Shown one piece after another: positions 45,681 through 53,772 of a stretch of DNA of 64,000 nucleotides. The translations under genes and the position numbers were made by a program. The notes beneath the pieces were generated by a model that saw only the letters and a list, made by a program, of their open reading frames with translations, was not told the DNA's origin and searched no databases. Origin of the DNA: Herpetosiphon giganteus (GTDB taxonomy: Bacteria; Chloroflexota; Chloroflexia; Chloroflexales; Herpetosiphonaceae). The stretch is from positions 124,001 to 188,000 of the forward strand of contig NZ_JAFBCZ010000003.1 of the NCBI RefSeq assembly GCF_016907925.1. The letters run 5' to 3'. Every line of letters starts with the position of its first letter. The stretch's first letter is position 1.

Positions 45681-46851
45681 AGCAGTGATTGTTGCTGGTG
45701 CGCGAACCGCCGTCGGCAAATCCAAGCGCGGGATGTTTCGCAATAGTCGGCCTGATGATTTGGCAGCGGCAGCGATTAAAGCTGTAGTTGAACAAGCTCC
45801 CGGCCTCGACCCACGCGAAATCGAAGATTTGATTTTGGGTTGTGCGATGCCTGAGGGCGAGCAAGGCCTGAATATTGCGCGGATTGCCGCGCTGCGCGCT
45901 GGCTTGCCAATCGATGTGCCAGCCCAAACCGTCAATCGTTTTTGTGCTTCGGGCTTGCAAACGATTGCCCTCGGCGCAGAACGGATTATGGCAGGCGGCG
46001 CTGATGTTATCATCGCTGGCGGCGCTGAATCGATGAGTATGGTTCCAATGTCGGGCAATAAATTTGCCCCCAACCCATGGATGGCCGAGCACTATCCAGA
46101 AATTTACATCAACATGGGCCTGACCGCTGAAAACGTCGCCCGTAAATTCAACATCAGCCGCGAAGATGCCGATGCTTTTTCGTATCGCTCGCACATGAAA
46201 GCGATCGACGCAATTCAAGCAGGTCGCTTTGCTGATGAAATCGTGCCGGTTGATGTTGAGTTTGCCGAAGCTGAAGCAGGCGGCGAAATCAAACGGAGCA
46301 ATGCGACGGTCAAGGTCGATGAAGGCCCACGCCGCGACACCAGCTTGGAAGGCTTGGCCAAATTGCGGCCTGTATTCCATGTCAAAGGCACGGTAACCGC
46401 TGGCAATTCATCGCAAACCAGCGATGGTGCAGCCGCAGTGCTGTTGATGAATCGCCAAAAAGCTGATGAACTTGGACTCAAACCCTTGGCGCGCTTCATT
46501 GGCTTTGCAGTTGGTGGCGTTGGCCCAGAAGTCATGGGCATCGGCCCAGTCGTGGCGATTCCGAAGGTTTTGAAAAAGACCGGCTTGAATCTGAGCGACA
46601 TCGACTTGATCGAATTGAACGAAGCGTTTGGCGCACAAGCCTTGGCCGTGATTCGCGAGCTTGGCATTGACGAAAGCAAAACCAATGTTAATGGTGGCGC
46701 AATCGCCTTAGGCCATCCACTCGGCTGTACCGGCGCAAAACTGACCGTCCAAATCATCAATGAACTTCGTCGCCGCAATGGACGCTATGGCATGGTAACG
46801 ATGTGTGTTGGCGGCGGCATGGGCGCTGCGGGCATTTTCGAGTTGTTGTAG
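45673..46851 (+). CDS. fadA: Acetyl-CoA C-acyltransferase (thiolase)
   Basis: 392 residues from ATG 45673, with AAGGAG upstream; the longer frame would start inside the previous gene. A thiolytic beta-oxidation enzyme: nucleophile C91 in [23 protein letters not shown], the [14 protein letters not shown] motif with active-site His, and the second Cys in [14 protein letters not shown]. It pairs with FadN as the beta-oxidation multienzyme system. Its start is coupled to the four-helix-bundle gene stop. Confidence 0.95.
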   Translation: MNEAVIVAGARTAVGKSKRGMFRNSRPDDLAAAAIKAVVEQAPGLDPREIEDLILGCAMPEGEQGLNIARIAALRAGLPIDVPAQTVNRFCASGLQTIALGAERIMAGGADVIIAGGAESMSMVPMSGNKFAPNPWMAEHYPEIYINMGLTAENVARKFNISREDADAFSYRSHMKAIDAIQAGRFADEIVPVDVEFAEAEAGGEIKRSNATVKVDEGPRRDTSLEGLAKLRPVFHVKGTVTAGNSSQTSDGAAAVLLMNRQKADELGLKPLARFIGFAVGGVGPEVMGIGPVVAIPKVLKKTGLNLSDIDLIELNEAFGAQALAVIRELGIDESKTNVNGGAIALGHPLGCTGAKLTVQIINELRRRNGRYGMVTMCVGGGMGAAGIFELL

Positions 46852-46863
46852 GAATTGAAACCA

Positions 46864-46934
46864 CGAAGAACACGAAGAGCACTAAGCACGATTAACCAAA
46901 TCTTCGTGAAACTTCGTGACCTTCGTGGTTAAAA
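46864..46934. repeat. Nonamer repeats forming an inverted pair
   Basis: ACCACGAAG-AACACGAAG-AGCACTAAG, then later CTTCGTGAA-ACTTCGTGA-CCTTCGTGG. The two runs are complementary and could fold as a hairpin between convergent fadA and the C45-type hydrolase gene. Confidence 0.65.
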
Positions 46935-46939
46935 CAAGC

Positions 46940-47908
46940 CTAAAACTCCAACTCTCGATAGCCGACTTGACAGGGTGCGCCAAAACTATAGGCCACTCGC
47001 TGCTGCGTCAATTCATACAAACCAGACCAAAGGGTGCTCGAAAACTCTTTATGGCAACAAAGCGGAATCTGATGATCGCTCATGGCTTGGGCGGTTTGCA
47101 ACCAAGGATCGCCCTGTTCATGGCCGACCGCAGCACATAAAAAAGCTTCGCGCGCCTTGGAATCAATCAGCGGGCGACGGCCTTGCAACGGCATCAAATC
47201 AGGGTAATTGAAGTGGTTGGTGGTTGCCAGCAGCGTATCCGATTCTAAAACGCCGATTGGTTGACCAGGATAGCACTCTAAACGGGCAAAATGGCCATGG
47301 CGATCGGCGACAGTATAATTAAAGGATGAAAGCTGAGGCAATTCGCGAAACAAGCTGATTACTTCGGCGGTGCTGGTGCATAAATCTAAGGCCAAACGCG
47401 GCAGCAGATGAAACGGAACGCCTGGCTGCAAATGCTCCTGCCGATCGGCCATAACTTTGTGCAATCCAACAAATAAGCCATGTTCGTTGATGCCATCGTA
47501 GCGACCACCAACCAAGCCACCGTTCATGCCAATATGCTTATAGCCGTAGCTGCTACTCGTGGCGAGCAAATCGCGGGTTGGCATATTGATATAAAAATCA
47601 TAATTGCGCCCAACGAATATTTGACCGCTGGAATGTTGCCAAGCCACTGCTGAACAGGCTTGAGGCAAGGCCGCAGCTCGCAAAAACAAACTGCGTTCTG
47701 CTGGTGCATCAAAGGCAGCAGCAAACGTCGCCAACTCATCCCATAAGGCCGAATGGGTATGCCGAATAATCGCCGCACATTCAGCCAAAAAAGCCAAATC
47801 ATGCTCCCACGAGCTTGAGCGAAACGGCGATTTAACCCGTTGGAGCATACTCGCCAAATAGCGCCCAATCTCGCTTGGCGAGCCAATTAATTGCAGAAAA
47901 CGATACAT
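46940..47908 (-). CDS. C45/Ntn-type acyltransferase-hydrolase
   Basis: 322 residues resembling the C45 autoproteolytic family (acyl-CoA:isopenicillin N acyltransferase-like). The candidate nucleophile Cys lies in PQACSAVAW (near 84), which would become N-terminal after self-cleavage. GRNYDFYIN, GMNGGLVGGRYDGINEHGLFVGLH and ATTNHFNY follow as in Ntn hydrolases. It may hydrolyse amide or acyl bonds of small molecules, possibly linked to neighbouring acyl-CoA metabolism. The start ATG 47908 has no clear ribosome site. Confidence 0.78.
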   Translation of the reverse strand: MYRFLQLIGSPSEIGRYLASMLQRVKSPFRSSSWEHDLAFLAECAAIIRHTHSALWDELATFAAAFDAPAERSLFLRAAALPQACSAVAWQHSSGQIFVGRNYDFYINMPTRDLLATSSSYGYKHIGMNGGLVGGRYDGINEHGLFVGLHKVMADRQEHLQPGVPFHLLPRLALDLCTSTAEVISLFRELPQLSSFNYTVADRHGHFARLECYPGQPIGVLESDTLLATTNHFNYPDLMPLQGRRPLIDSKAREAFLCAAVGHEQGDPWLQTAQAMSDHQIPLCCHKEFSSTLWSGLYELTQQRVAYSFGAPCQVGYRELEF

Positions 47909-48060
47909 AGCAAGTATGAAGGATGAATTATGAAGGATGAATCAACACTGGACACATAAATATCTTAGCATGAAACTGATAACGTATCAGATACCATTCA
48001 TCCCTCATCCTTCATAATTCATCCTTATTTCATCCTTCATCCCTCATAATTCATCCTTTA
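47909..48060. repeat. ATGAAGG-type heptamer repeats, inverted clusters
   Basis: ATGAAGG/ATGAATT units at 47921-47942 and their complements (TTCATCC/CTCATCC/TTCATAA) at 47996-48058 flank a unique core. The two clusters face each other and could pair. They separate the divergent C45-type hydrolase and acyl-CoA dehydrogenase genes, so promoters must lie within or between them. Confidence 0.7.
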
Positions 48061-48078
48061 CATTAGGAGGTTTCCCCA

Positions 48079-49239
48079 ATGGAACTCAACGAAGAGCTAC
48101 GCATGTTGCGTGAAACCGTTCGCGATTTCGCCGTTAAGGAAATTAAGCCGATCGCCCGTGAGGTCGACGAAGCAGAGCGTGTGCCATTCGAGACGATTCG
48201 CAAAGCAGGCAGTTTGGGCTTGCTCGGCATTCCATTTCCCGAGGAATTTGGCGGCGCTGACGCTGGAATCGTCGGTTATTGTATTTTGCAAGAAGAAATT
48301 AACCGCTATTGCGCCTCAACTGGCACGATTATCGGCGCACACGCTCAGCTTTGTGGGATGTCGATTTTTCTTTCGGGCAACGATGAGCAAAAATCACGCT
48401 ACCTCAGCAAACTCAATGAAGGCAAATTATTGGGTGCTTGGGCGCTCACCGAGCCAAATGCAGGCTCCGACGCTGCCAGCATTACCACCACCGCAACCCA
48501 AGATGGCGACGATTGGGTCATCAACGGCGGCAAAATGTGGATCACTAATGGCTCGTTTGCCGATGTGATTGTCGTGTTTGCATCGACTAATCGCGAGCGC
48601 GGCGCACGCGGCGGCATCACCGCTTTTATTGTCGAAAAAGATTTCGTAGGCTTCAAAGTTGGCAAAGTCGAAGAAAAAATGGGCTTGCGCGCTTCGCATA
48701 CTGCCTCGATTTTCTTTGAAAATTGCCGCGTACCAGCCAAAAACGTGCTTGGCGAAGTTGGGGCAGGCTTTGGCGTTGCAATGAAAACGCTCGATATTGG
48801 GCGCTGTGGCTTGGGTGCAAGCGCACTTGGCTCGGCCAAAGAAGCCTACGATTTGGCCTTGCACTATAGCGTTGAACGCCAACAATTTGGCCGACCAATC
48901 GCCGATTTCCAAGCAATTCAGATTAAGTTGGCTGAAATGCGTACCAAAATCTATGCGATGGAGCAAATGGTCTATCACTGCGCGGCCTTGGTTGATGCCA
49001 AAAAACCAGCTACGCTTGAATCATCGATGGTCAAGTTGTTCTGCACCGAAGCAGCTTCGCAAATTATCGACGAAGCAATTCAAATTTACGGCGGGATGGG
49101 CTTTAGCCGTGAAGTGCCGCTCGAACGCATGTATCGCGATGCGCGGGTAACGCGGATTTTTGAAGGCACCAACGAAATTCAAAAATATGTGATTGCTGGC
49201 GAAGAACTCAAAAAACTGGGCCATAAAATCAAAATGTAG
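48079..49239 (+). CDS. Acyl-CoA dehydrogenase
   Basis: 386 residues, full length for the FAD-dependent family that introduces the alpha-beta double bond in acyl-CoA. Family motifs are WALTEPNAGSDAAS (FAD/substrate), KMWITNGSFAD, and the C-terminal IYGGMGFSREVPLERMYRDARVTRIFEGTNEIQ. The catalytic Glu is the one in FEGTNE (about 361). AGGAGG precedes ATG 48079. It supplies the first step for FadN and FadA upstream. Short-chain specificity is possible but not determinable. Confidence 0.94.
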   Translation: MELNEELRMLRETVRDFAVKEIKPIAREVDEAERVPFETIRKAGSLGLLGIPFPEEFGGADAGIVGYCILQEEINRYCASTGTIIGAHAQLCGMSIFLSGNDEQKSRYLSKLNEGKLLGAWALTEPNAGSDAASITTTATQDGDDWVINGGKMWITNGSFADVIVVFASTNRERGARGGITAFIVEKDFVGFKVGKVEEKMGLRASHTASIFFENCRVPAKNVLGEVGAGFGVAMKTLDIGRCGLGASALGSAKEAYDLALHYSVERQQFGRPIADFQAIQIKLAEMRTKIYAMEQMVYHCAALVDAKKPATLESSMVKLFCTEAASQIIDEAIQIYGGMGFSREVPLERMYRDARVTRIFEGTNEIQKYVIAGEELKKLGHKIKM

Positions 49240-49324
49240 GTAGCGTTCAACAGAAGTACCGTTAGAATGACACTGTGGGCATGGCTCATGGTGTCATTTT
49301 GCATTTAAACAAGTGAGCATAAGT

Positions 49325-49756
49325 ATGCGTCAAAGATGGCAGTTGGGCTATGGATTGCTATTTGTGCTGTTAGTTGGCTGTGGCGAAACTGCCAGCGTTG
49401 CATTTGGCGATCTTTGCCAGCAAGCTAATAATGGCAAACTCATCAAAACGGAAGGCTATCTAGTGGTTGGTTCGTCTATCTTTTGCTCGAATATAGGCAG
49501 CAGCCACGTCCAATGCGAGCTTGAGTTTGTTGATGATCTGCGCAACGCCAAGCAGATTGCAGTGCTGATTAACGAAGGGACTGGCAAGAATCAAATCGTA
49601 GTGCCAGAGAATTATAGCGCGGAGACCATTGTCATTCACGATGATTCGGGAGCGGTCGTCAAGCTCGGCGAAAAAGTGCAGCTTGCTGGCGAAATAGTGA
49701 TTAGTAAAACAAATGTTTGCTTAATCAATACGAAAACGATCAAACGCTTACCATAA
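49325..49756 (+). CDS. Hypothetical lipoprotein
   Basis: 143 residues from ATG 49325 (GTG 49313 possible). A type II signal with lipobox LLVGC is followed by a small beta-rich domain with several cysteines (DLCQQAN, IFCSN, VQCELEF, NVCLIN). The pattern 'GKLIKTEGYLVVG...' to 'KLGEKVQLAGEI' looks like an OB-fold. Exported and membrane-anchored; function unknown. Confidence 0.65.
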   Translation: MRQRWQLGYGLLFVLLVGCGETASVAFGDLCQQANNGKLIKTEGYLVVGSSIFCSNIGSSHVQCELEFVDDLRNAKQIAVLINEGTGKNQIVVPENYSAETIVIHDDSGAVVKLGEKVQLAGEIVISKTNVCLINTKTIKRLP

Positions 49757-49901
49757 TCAACGAACCAAAGCCCAAATGAGCTGTTTATTGCAATCATAGC
49801 TTGAAAAGTTATGGTTTTTTGAGTTTGCTGCAACATTTGCTAACAAAGTCCGTAGATATATCCGAGCAGAAGCGAGTTCAGCAATGAATTTTCGCACTTA
49901 C

Positions 49902-49924
49902 CCGCGCCATGGTTTTTGGCGCGG
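49902..49924 (-). terminator. Possible hairpin after cobS
   Basis: CCGCGCC and GGCGCGG pair across a 9-nt loop just downstream of the cobS stop. No T run follows on the minus strand, so this is a weak call. Confidence 0.35.
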
Positions 49925-49931
49925 TAGTATT

Positions 49932-50681
49932 TTAAAGCACGTGATGATTAACTAAGGCTGCAACTACGGCCAAAACCAGCATTTCGGCAATTTCGCAGAG
50001 CGCACCATAGGTATCGCCAGTGAGGCCACCGAGCGAGCGCACCATCCAGCGGGCAATAATGATCGTTGCCACAATCACCACGCCAAAAATCAAGCCAGCC
50101 CACCACCAGAGCAAGCCAGCAGCAACCAAACCAGCGCAGATCGTCGCCCACCAAAAATCGCTGCGCCGCGTATGATCGTGAAATGTGCGTCCAAGCCCAC
50201 CTTCAGCAGCAGGCGGAAACCAAAAAATACCAATAATATCGACCCAACGGCCAAGCGTTGGTGCAACAATCAACGCCCGCCACGCAAGATCGCCACAGCC
50301 AAGCACAAACAGCCATTTCAGTAGCAAAATACTGATCAGTGCAATTGCCCCCATTGTGCCAATACGGCTATCTTTCATAATTTCGAGCTTGCGCTCACGC
50401 GAACGCCAGCTAAACAGCGCATCGGCACTATCGGCAATGCCATCTAAATGTAAAGCGCTGGTAATTGCACCCCAGGTTAAAATTGCACACAAACTGCCAA
50501 TTGTTGCGCCCCATAGCCATGTCGCGCCAAACCATGTTGCCGCCACCAAGCCACCAATCAGCATGCCTGCCAAAGGAAAAGCCACCATCGAACGCACAAG
50601 CGCTTGTTCGCTCATGGCTGGTTTGCCCGGCACAGGCAAGATGGTGAGAAAGCGCAAGGCTTCGGCAAGATGCTTGAGCAC
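49932..50681 (-). CDS. cobS: Adenosylcobinamide-GDP ribazoletransferase
   Basis: 249 residues from GTG 50681 (AAGGAG 6 nt upstream). A membrane enzyme that joins the nucleotide loop to adenosylcobinamide-GDP in late cobalamin synthesis. Family hallmarks: FLTILPVPG at the start, TSALHLDGIADSADALFS, KLEIMKDSRIGTMGAIAL and a polytopic C-terminal half. No other cobalamin gene is in the window and no B12 riboswitch is visible. It follows topA on the same strand, with a hairpin between them. Confidence 0.93.
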   Translation of the reverse strand: MLKHLAEALRFLTILPVPGKPAMSEQALVRSMVAFPLAGMLIGGLVAATWFGATWLWGATIGSLCAILTWGAITSALHLDGIADSADALFSWRSRERKLEIMKDSRIGTMGAIALISILLLKWLFVLGCGDLAWRALIVAPTLGRWVDIIGIFWFPPAAEGGLGRTFHDHTRRSDFWWATICAGLVAAGLLWWWAGLIFGVVIVATIIIARWMVRSLGGLTGDTYGALCEIAEMLVLAVVAALVNHHVL

Positions 50682-50705
50682 CGTATCTCCTTGGTTAAAC
50701 AGCAA

Positions 50706-50740
50706 CGCAAGGCTTTATCGAACAACGATAAAACCCTGCG
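50706..50740 (-). promoter_or_regulatory. Fifteen-pair hairpin between topA and cobS
   Basis: Arms 50706-50720 (CGCAAGGCTTTATCG) and 50726-50740 pair along the whole length, with two G-T wobbles on the RNA, around a 5-nt loop. It begins 14 nt after the topA stop and ends about 25 nt before the cobS start. It could be a topA terminator that allows partial read-through. Confidence 0.55.
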
Positions 50741-50753
50741 TCAAACAAAAACC

Positions 50754-53135
50754 TTAGGCTACTTCTTCGGAAACTGCCACTGGCAATGCATTGCTGGCAT
50801 AGGTACAATCGGGGTAGCGGGTGCACGAATAGAATGTGCGGCCACCACGAGCACGTTTGGCAACCACTTTGCCCTCGCCACATTGCGGGCAAGTCGGCGC
50901 ATCGTTGGGCGTTAAGCGCACAATCGAGCGGCAGGTTGGGTAGCCAGTACACGACAAGAATGGCCCGAATTTGCCCTCTTTTTGCACCATTGGACGATTA
51001 CATTTGGGGCATTTTTCTTCGGTGGGCTTGGGCGGCGGAATTACCACAAAATCCTTGCCCTGAGCGCGCACCTTGCGAATGCCTTTGCAGGTTGGGTAGT
51101 TATTGCAGGCCAAGAACGGGCCAAAGCGGCCTTTTTTGAGGCTCATTGGGTTGCCACATTCTGGGCAGGTGGTGTTGCCGAAGATTTCGGGCTGGGTGGC
51201 AATGTGAATTCCACCTTCGCCATCACGCTCCAAATCGCCAGTCCAGCTACATTCTGGATATTGCGAACAAGCCAAGAACTCGCCATTGCGGCCCCATTTG
51301 ATCACCAAATGATTGCTACATAACGGACATGGCAGCTCGGTTTTGATTTCTTCGCGCTTGACATTGCGCATCTCGGTTTCGGCAGCATGCAAGCGCAGAG
51401 CAAACGGATCGTAGAATTCGCGCAGCACAGGCACCCAACGGCGCTGGCCTTCAGCAATATCATCAAGCCGCTGTTCCATATCCGAGGTAAAGTTGTAATC
51501 GACAATATCTTTGAAGTGCTCAACCAGCAAGTCGGTAACTACGCGGCCCAAGGTCGTTGGCATCAATTTCTTTTCAACCAACTCAACATACTCGCGAGCA
51601 ACAATCGTCGAAATTGTTGGCGCATAGGTTGATGGGCGGCCAATGCCTTCGCTTTCCATCTGCTTGACCAAGGTTGCCTCGGTATAGCGTGGTGGTGGCG
51701 TAGTAAAGTGTTGCTCGCCAAACAAATCGTGCAAATCGAGGGCTTGGCCTTCGTTGAGTTGCGGCAACAAAGCCTCTTTGTCTTCGTCCTCGTCGCCTTC
51801 ATCAAGGCTCACGTTATAGACGGCCAAAAAGCCATTAAATTTGAGCACCGAGCCAGTTGCGCGAAAGGTAAAGGGCGCGCCAGCAGCGGTTTTGATGCCA
51901 ACTCCAGCGCCAATATCGATGCTTGTGCTATCAAAAATTGCCGCTGCCATCTGCGAAGCCATAAAGCGCTTCCAGATCAAATCGTATAAGCGTAGCTCAT
52001 CGCGGCCAATCGTGGCTTTTAATTGATCAGGGCGGCGCATAACGCTGGTTGGGCGAATTGCTTCGTGAGCTTCTTGTGCGCCTTTGGCCTTGGTTTTGTA
52101 GATATTGGGTTTAGCTGGCGCATATTCTTTGCCATACAGCTCGGTTATTAAGCTGCGAGCCTCGTTTTGCGCATCGACAGCAACATTGGTCGAGTCGGTA
52201 CGCATATAGGTAATCAAGCCAACTGTGCCATCTTTGCCGCCAACATCAACCCCTTCATACAATTTTTGGGCCACTTGCATGGTGCGTTTGGAGCTAAAGC
52301 CCAGCTTGCGGCTGGCTTCTTGTTGCAAGGTACTGGTGATAAATGGTGGCGAAGGCGAGCGGCGTTTATCCTTGCGCGTAATCGCCCCGACAATATAATT
52401 TGCTCCTTCCAAGGCACTCAACACAGCATCGGCATCGTCTTTGCTGGGAATCGCAAATTTATCGAGTTTTTTGCCATTGCGGGCATGGAGAATTGCGCGA
52501 AAAATATCGTTTTTGGCTAGTTTTTTCAAGCCAGTTGGCGATAAATCAGCTTCAATCGTCCAATATTCTTTGGGTTCGAAGCTTTCGATTTCGCGTTCGC
52601 GCTCGACGACCATGCGCACAGCAACCGATTGAACGCGGCCTGCTGAAAGCCCACGCCGTACTTTGGCCCATAAAATCGGCGAAATTTTGTAGCCGACTAA
52701 GCGGTCGAGTACCCGCCGCGCTTGTTGGGCATCGACCAAGTTCGCATCGATTTCGCGCGGATTGCGAATTGCGCTTTGAATCGCTTCCTTGGTAATTTCA
52801 TTAAAGGTAATTCGATAGACTGGCTTGCGTTTGCCAATATTGGCTGCTTGCAAAATATGCCAAGCAATTGCTTCGCCTTCGCGGTCGTGGTCGGTTGCGA
52901 GGTAAATTGCAGAAGCAGCTTTGATTTCGCGTTTCAAGTCGGCAATGAGCTTATCTTTGCCCGCGCTAATTTCATAGACCGGGGTAAAATCATTGTCAAT
53001 ATCAATGCCAATTTTACTCTTGGGCAAATCGCGCACATGGCCCATGCTCGCGGTGACGCGATAGCCAGCGCCCAGATATTTTTGAATCGTTTTTGCTTTA
53101 GCTGGCGACTCAACAATCACCAATTTAGTATCCAT
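50754..53135 (-). CDS. topA: DNA topoisomerase I
   Basis: 793 residues from ATG 53135 (AAGGAA upstream). A type IA topoisomerase relaxing negative supercoils. The toprim domain has KLVIVESPAKAKTI and YLATDHDREGEAIAW. The catalytic Tyr is in VGLITYMRTDSTNV (about 309). Four C-terminal zinc ribbons follow: CPLCSNHL...C, CPECGNPM...C, CPKCNRPM...C and CPQCGEG...C. Ordinary housekeeping copy; the long gap upstream carries repeats. Confidence 0.96.
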   Translation of the reverse strand: MDTKLVIVESPAKAKTIQKYLGAGYRVTASMGHVRDLPKSKIGIDIDNDFTPVYEISAGKDKLIADLKREIKAASAIYLATDHDREGEAIAWHILQAANIGKRKPVYRITFNEITKEAIQSAIRNPREIDANLVDAQQARRVLDRLVGYKISPILWAKVRRGLSAGRVQSVAVRMVVEREREIESFEPKEYWTIEADLSPTGLKKLAKNDIFRAILHARNGKKLDKFAIPSKDDADAVLSALEGANYIVGAITRKDKRRSPSPPFITSTLQQEASRKLGFSSKRTMQVAQKLYEGVDVGGKDGTVGLITYMRTDSTNVAVDAQNEARSLITELYGKEYAPAKPNIYKTKAKGAQEAHEAIRPTSVMRRPDQLKATIGRDELRLYDLIWKRFMASQMAAAIFDSTSIDIGAGVGIKTAAGAPFTFRATGSVLKFNGFLAVYNVSLDEGDEDEDKEALLPQLNEGQALDLHDLFGEQHFTTPPPRYTEATLVKQMESEGIGRPSTYAPTISTIVAREYVELVEKKLMPTTLGRVVTDLLVEHFKDIVDYNFTSDMEQRLDDIAEGQRRWVPVLREFYDPFALRLHAAETEMRNVKREEIKTELPCPLCSNHLVIKWGRNGEFLACSQYPECSWTGDLERDGEGGIHIATQPEIFGNTTCPECGNPMSLKKGRFGPFLACNNYPTCKGIRKVRAQGKDFVVIPPPKPTEEKCPKCNRPMVQKEGKFGPFLSCTGYPTCRSIVRLTPNDAPTCPQCGEGKVVAKRARGGRTFYSCTRYPDCTYASNALPVAVSEEVA

Positions 53136-53315
53136 AGGGTTTTTCCTTAAAAGTTCACACTGTGCCACCAACCGACGCATTCAAAACGCGGCGAATCAGT
53201 TCAAAGTTGACGTGTACTGGAGCAGCGTCGCTTAGGTGGCCTCGTTGAGGCACGAGCGGGAATTCGTGCGGCGTGAAGTACAGTGCCACAACTATCCACT
53301 TCTGTCAATATAGCG

Positions 53316-53640
53316 CAGAGCATAAAGCATAGCGAAATTATGAAGGATGAGGGATGAAGGATGAAAGCCCATAGCCCATAGCTGTACTGGTTCATTGGGT
53401 TGGCAACCATGGTTCATGCCCTCACCCCCAGCCCCTCTCCCACTGAACGCGGGCGAGGGGAGCAGTGAAATCGCGGTTCCCCCTCGCCCGTTCGACGGGA
53501 GAGGGGGCTAGGGGGTGAGGGGGCAAACCGCCGTTAACGCAATGTACCAGTACACCTCACCTCTAGCCTCTGAATCCTGACCCCTGAACCCTAACGCCTT
53601 ATTTCATATTTCATCCTTCATCCTTCATAATTTCAGTTTC
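53316..53640. repeat. Heptamer repeat blocks flanking a palindromic element
   Basis: Left block: AGAGCAT-AAAGCAT, ATGAAGG/ATGAGGG, and AGCCCAT twice. Right block (53568-53630): CTGAATC-CTGACCC-CTGAACC-CTAACGC and TTCATCC-TTCATCC-TTCATAA. Together they fill much of the 590-nt gap between topA and the 691-residue gene. No gene is seen here. Confidence 0.7.
53383..53554. mobile_element. MITE-like palindromic element
   Basis: About 172 nt bounded by inverted termini of the form TGTACTGGTWCATTGSGTT (left 53383 on, right ending 53554). Inside lies an imperfect inverted repeat of about 43 nt (53418-53460 with 53479-53524) rich in CCCTCACCCCC and CCCCTCTCCC. It has no coding capacity. No target-site duplication is evident. 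It lies inside a heptamer repeat field. Confidence 0.5.
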
Positions 53641-53772
53641 CATTGCCTTGACATGCAATAATCGGCTATAATCGATGTAGAAACATTGCTGTACTTCGCT
53701 ATGCTCACTCCCTAAATCTCAAGCGCGATCGATCCAACCTCCGATTCGCTAGGCTTGCAATGAGGATTCATT

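Noticed and set aside
50681-50753. Cobalamin riboswitch upstream of cobS
   Set aside because: Only about 70 nt separate it from topA and no B12-box sequence is visible; just a simple hairpin.
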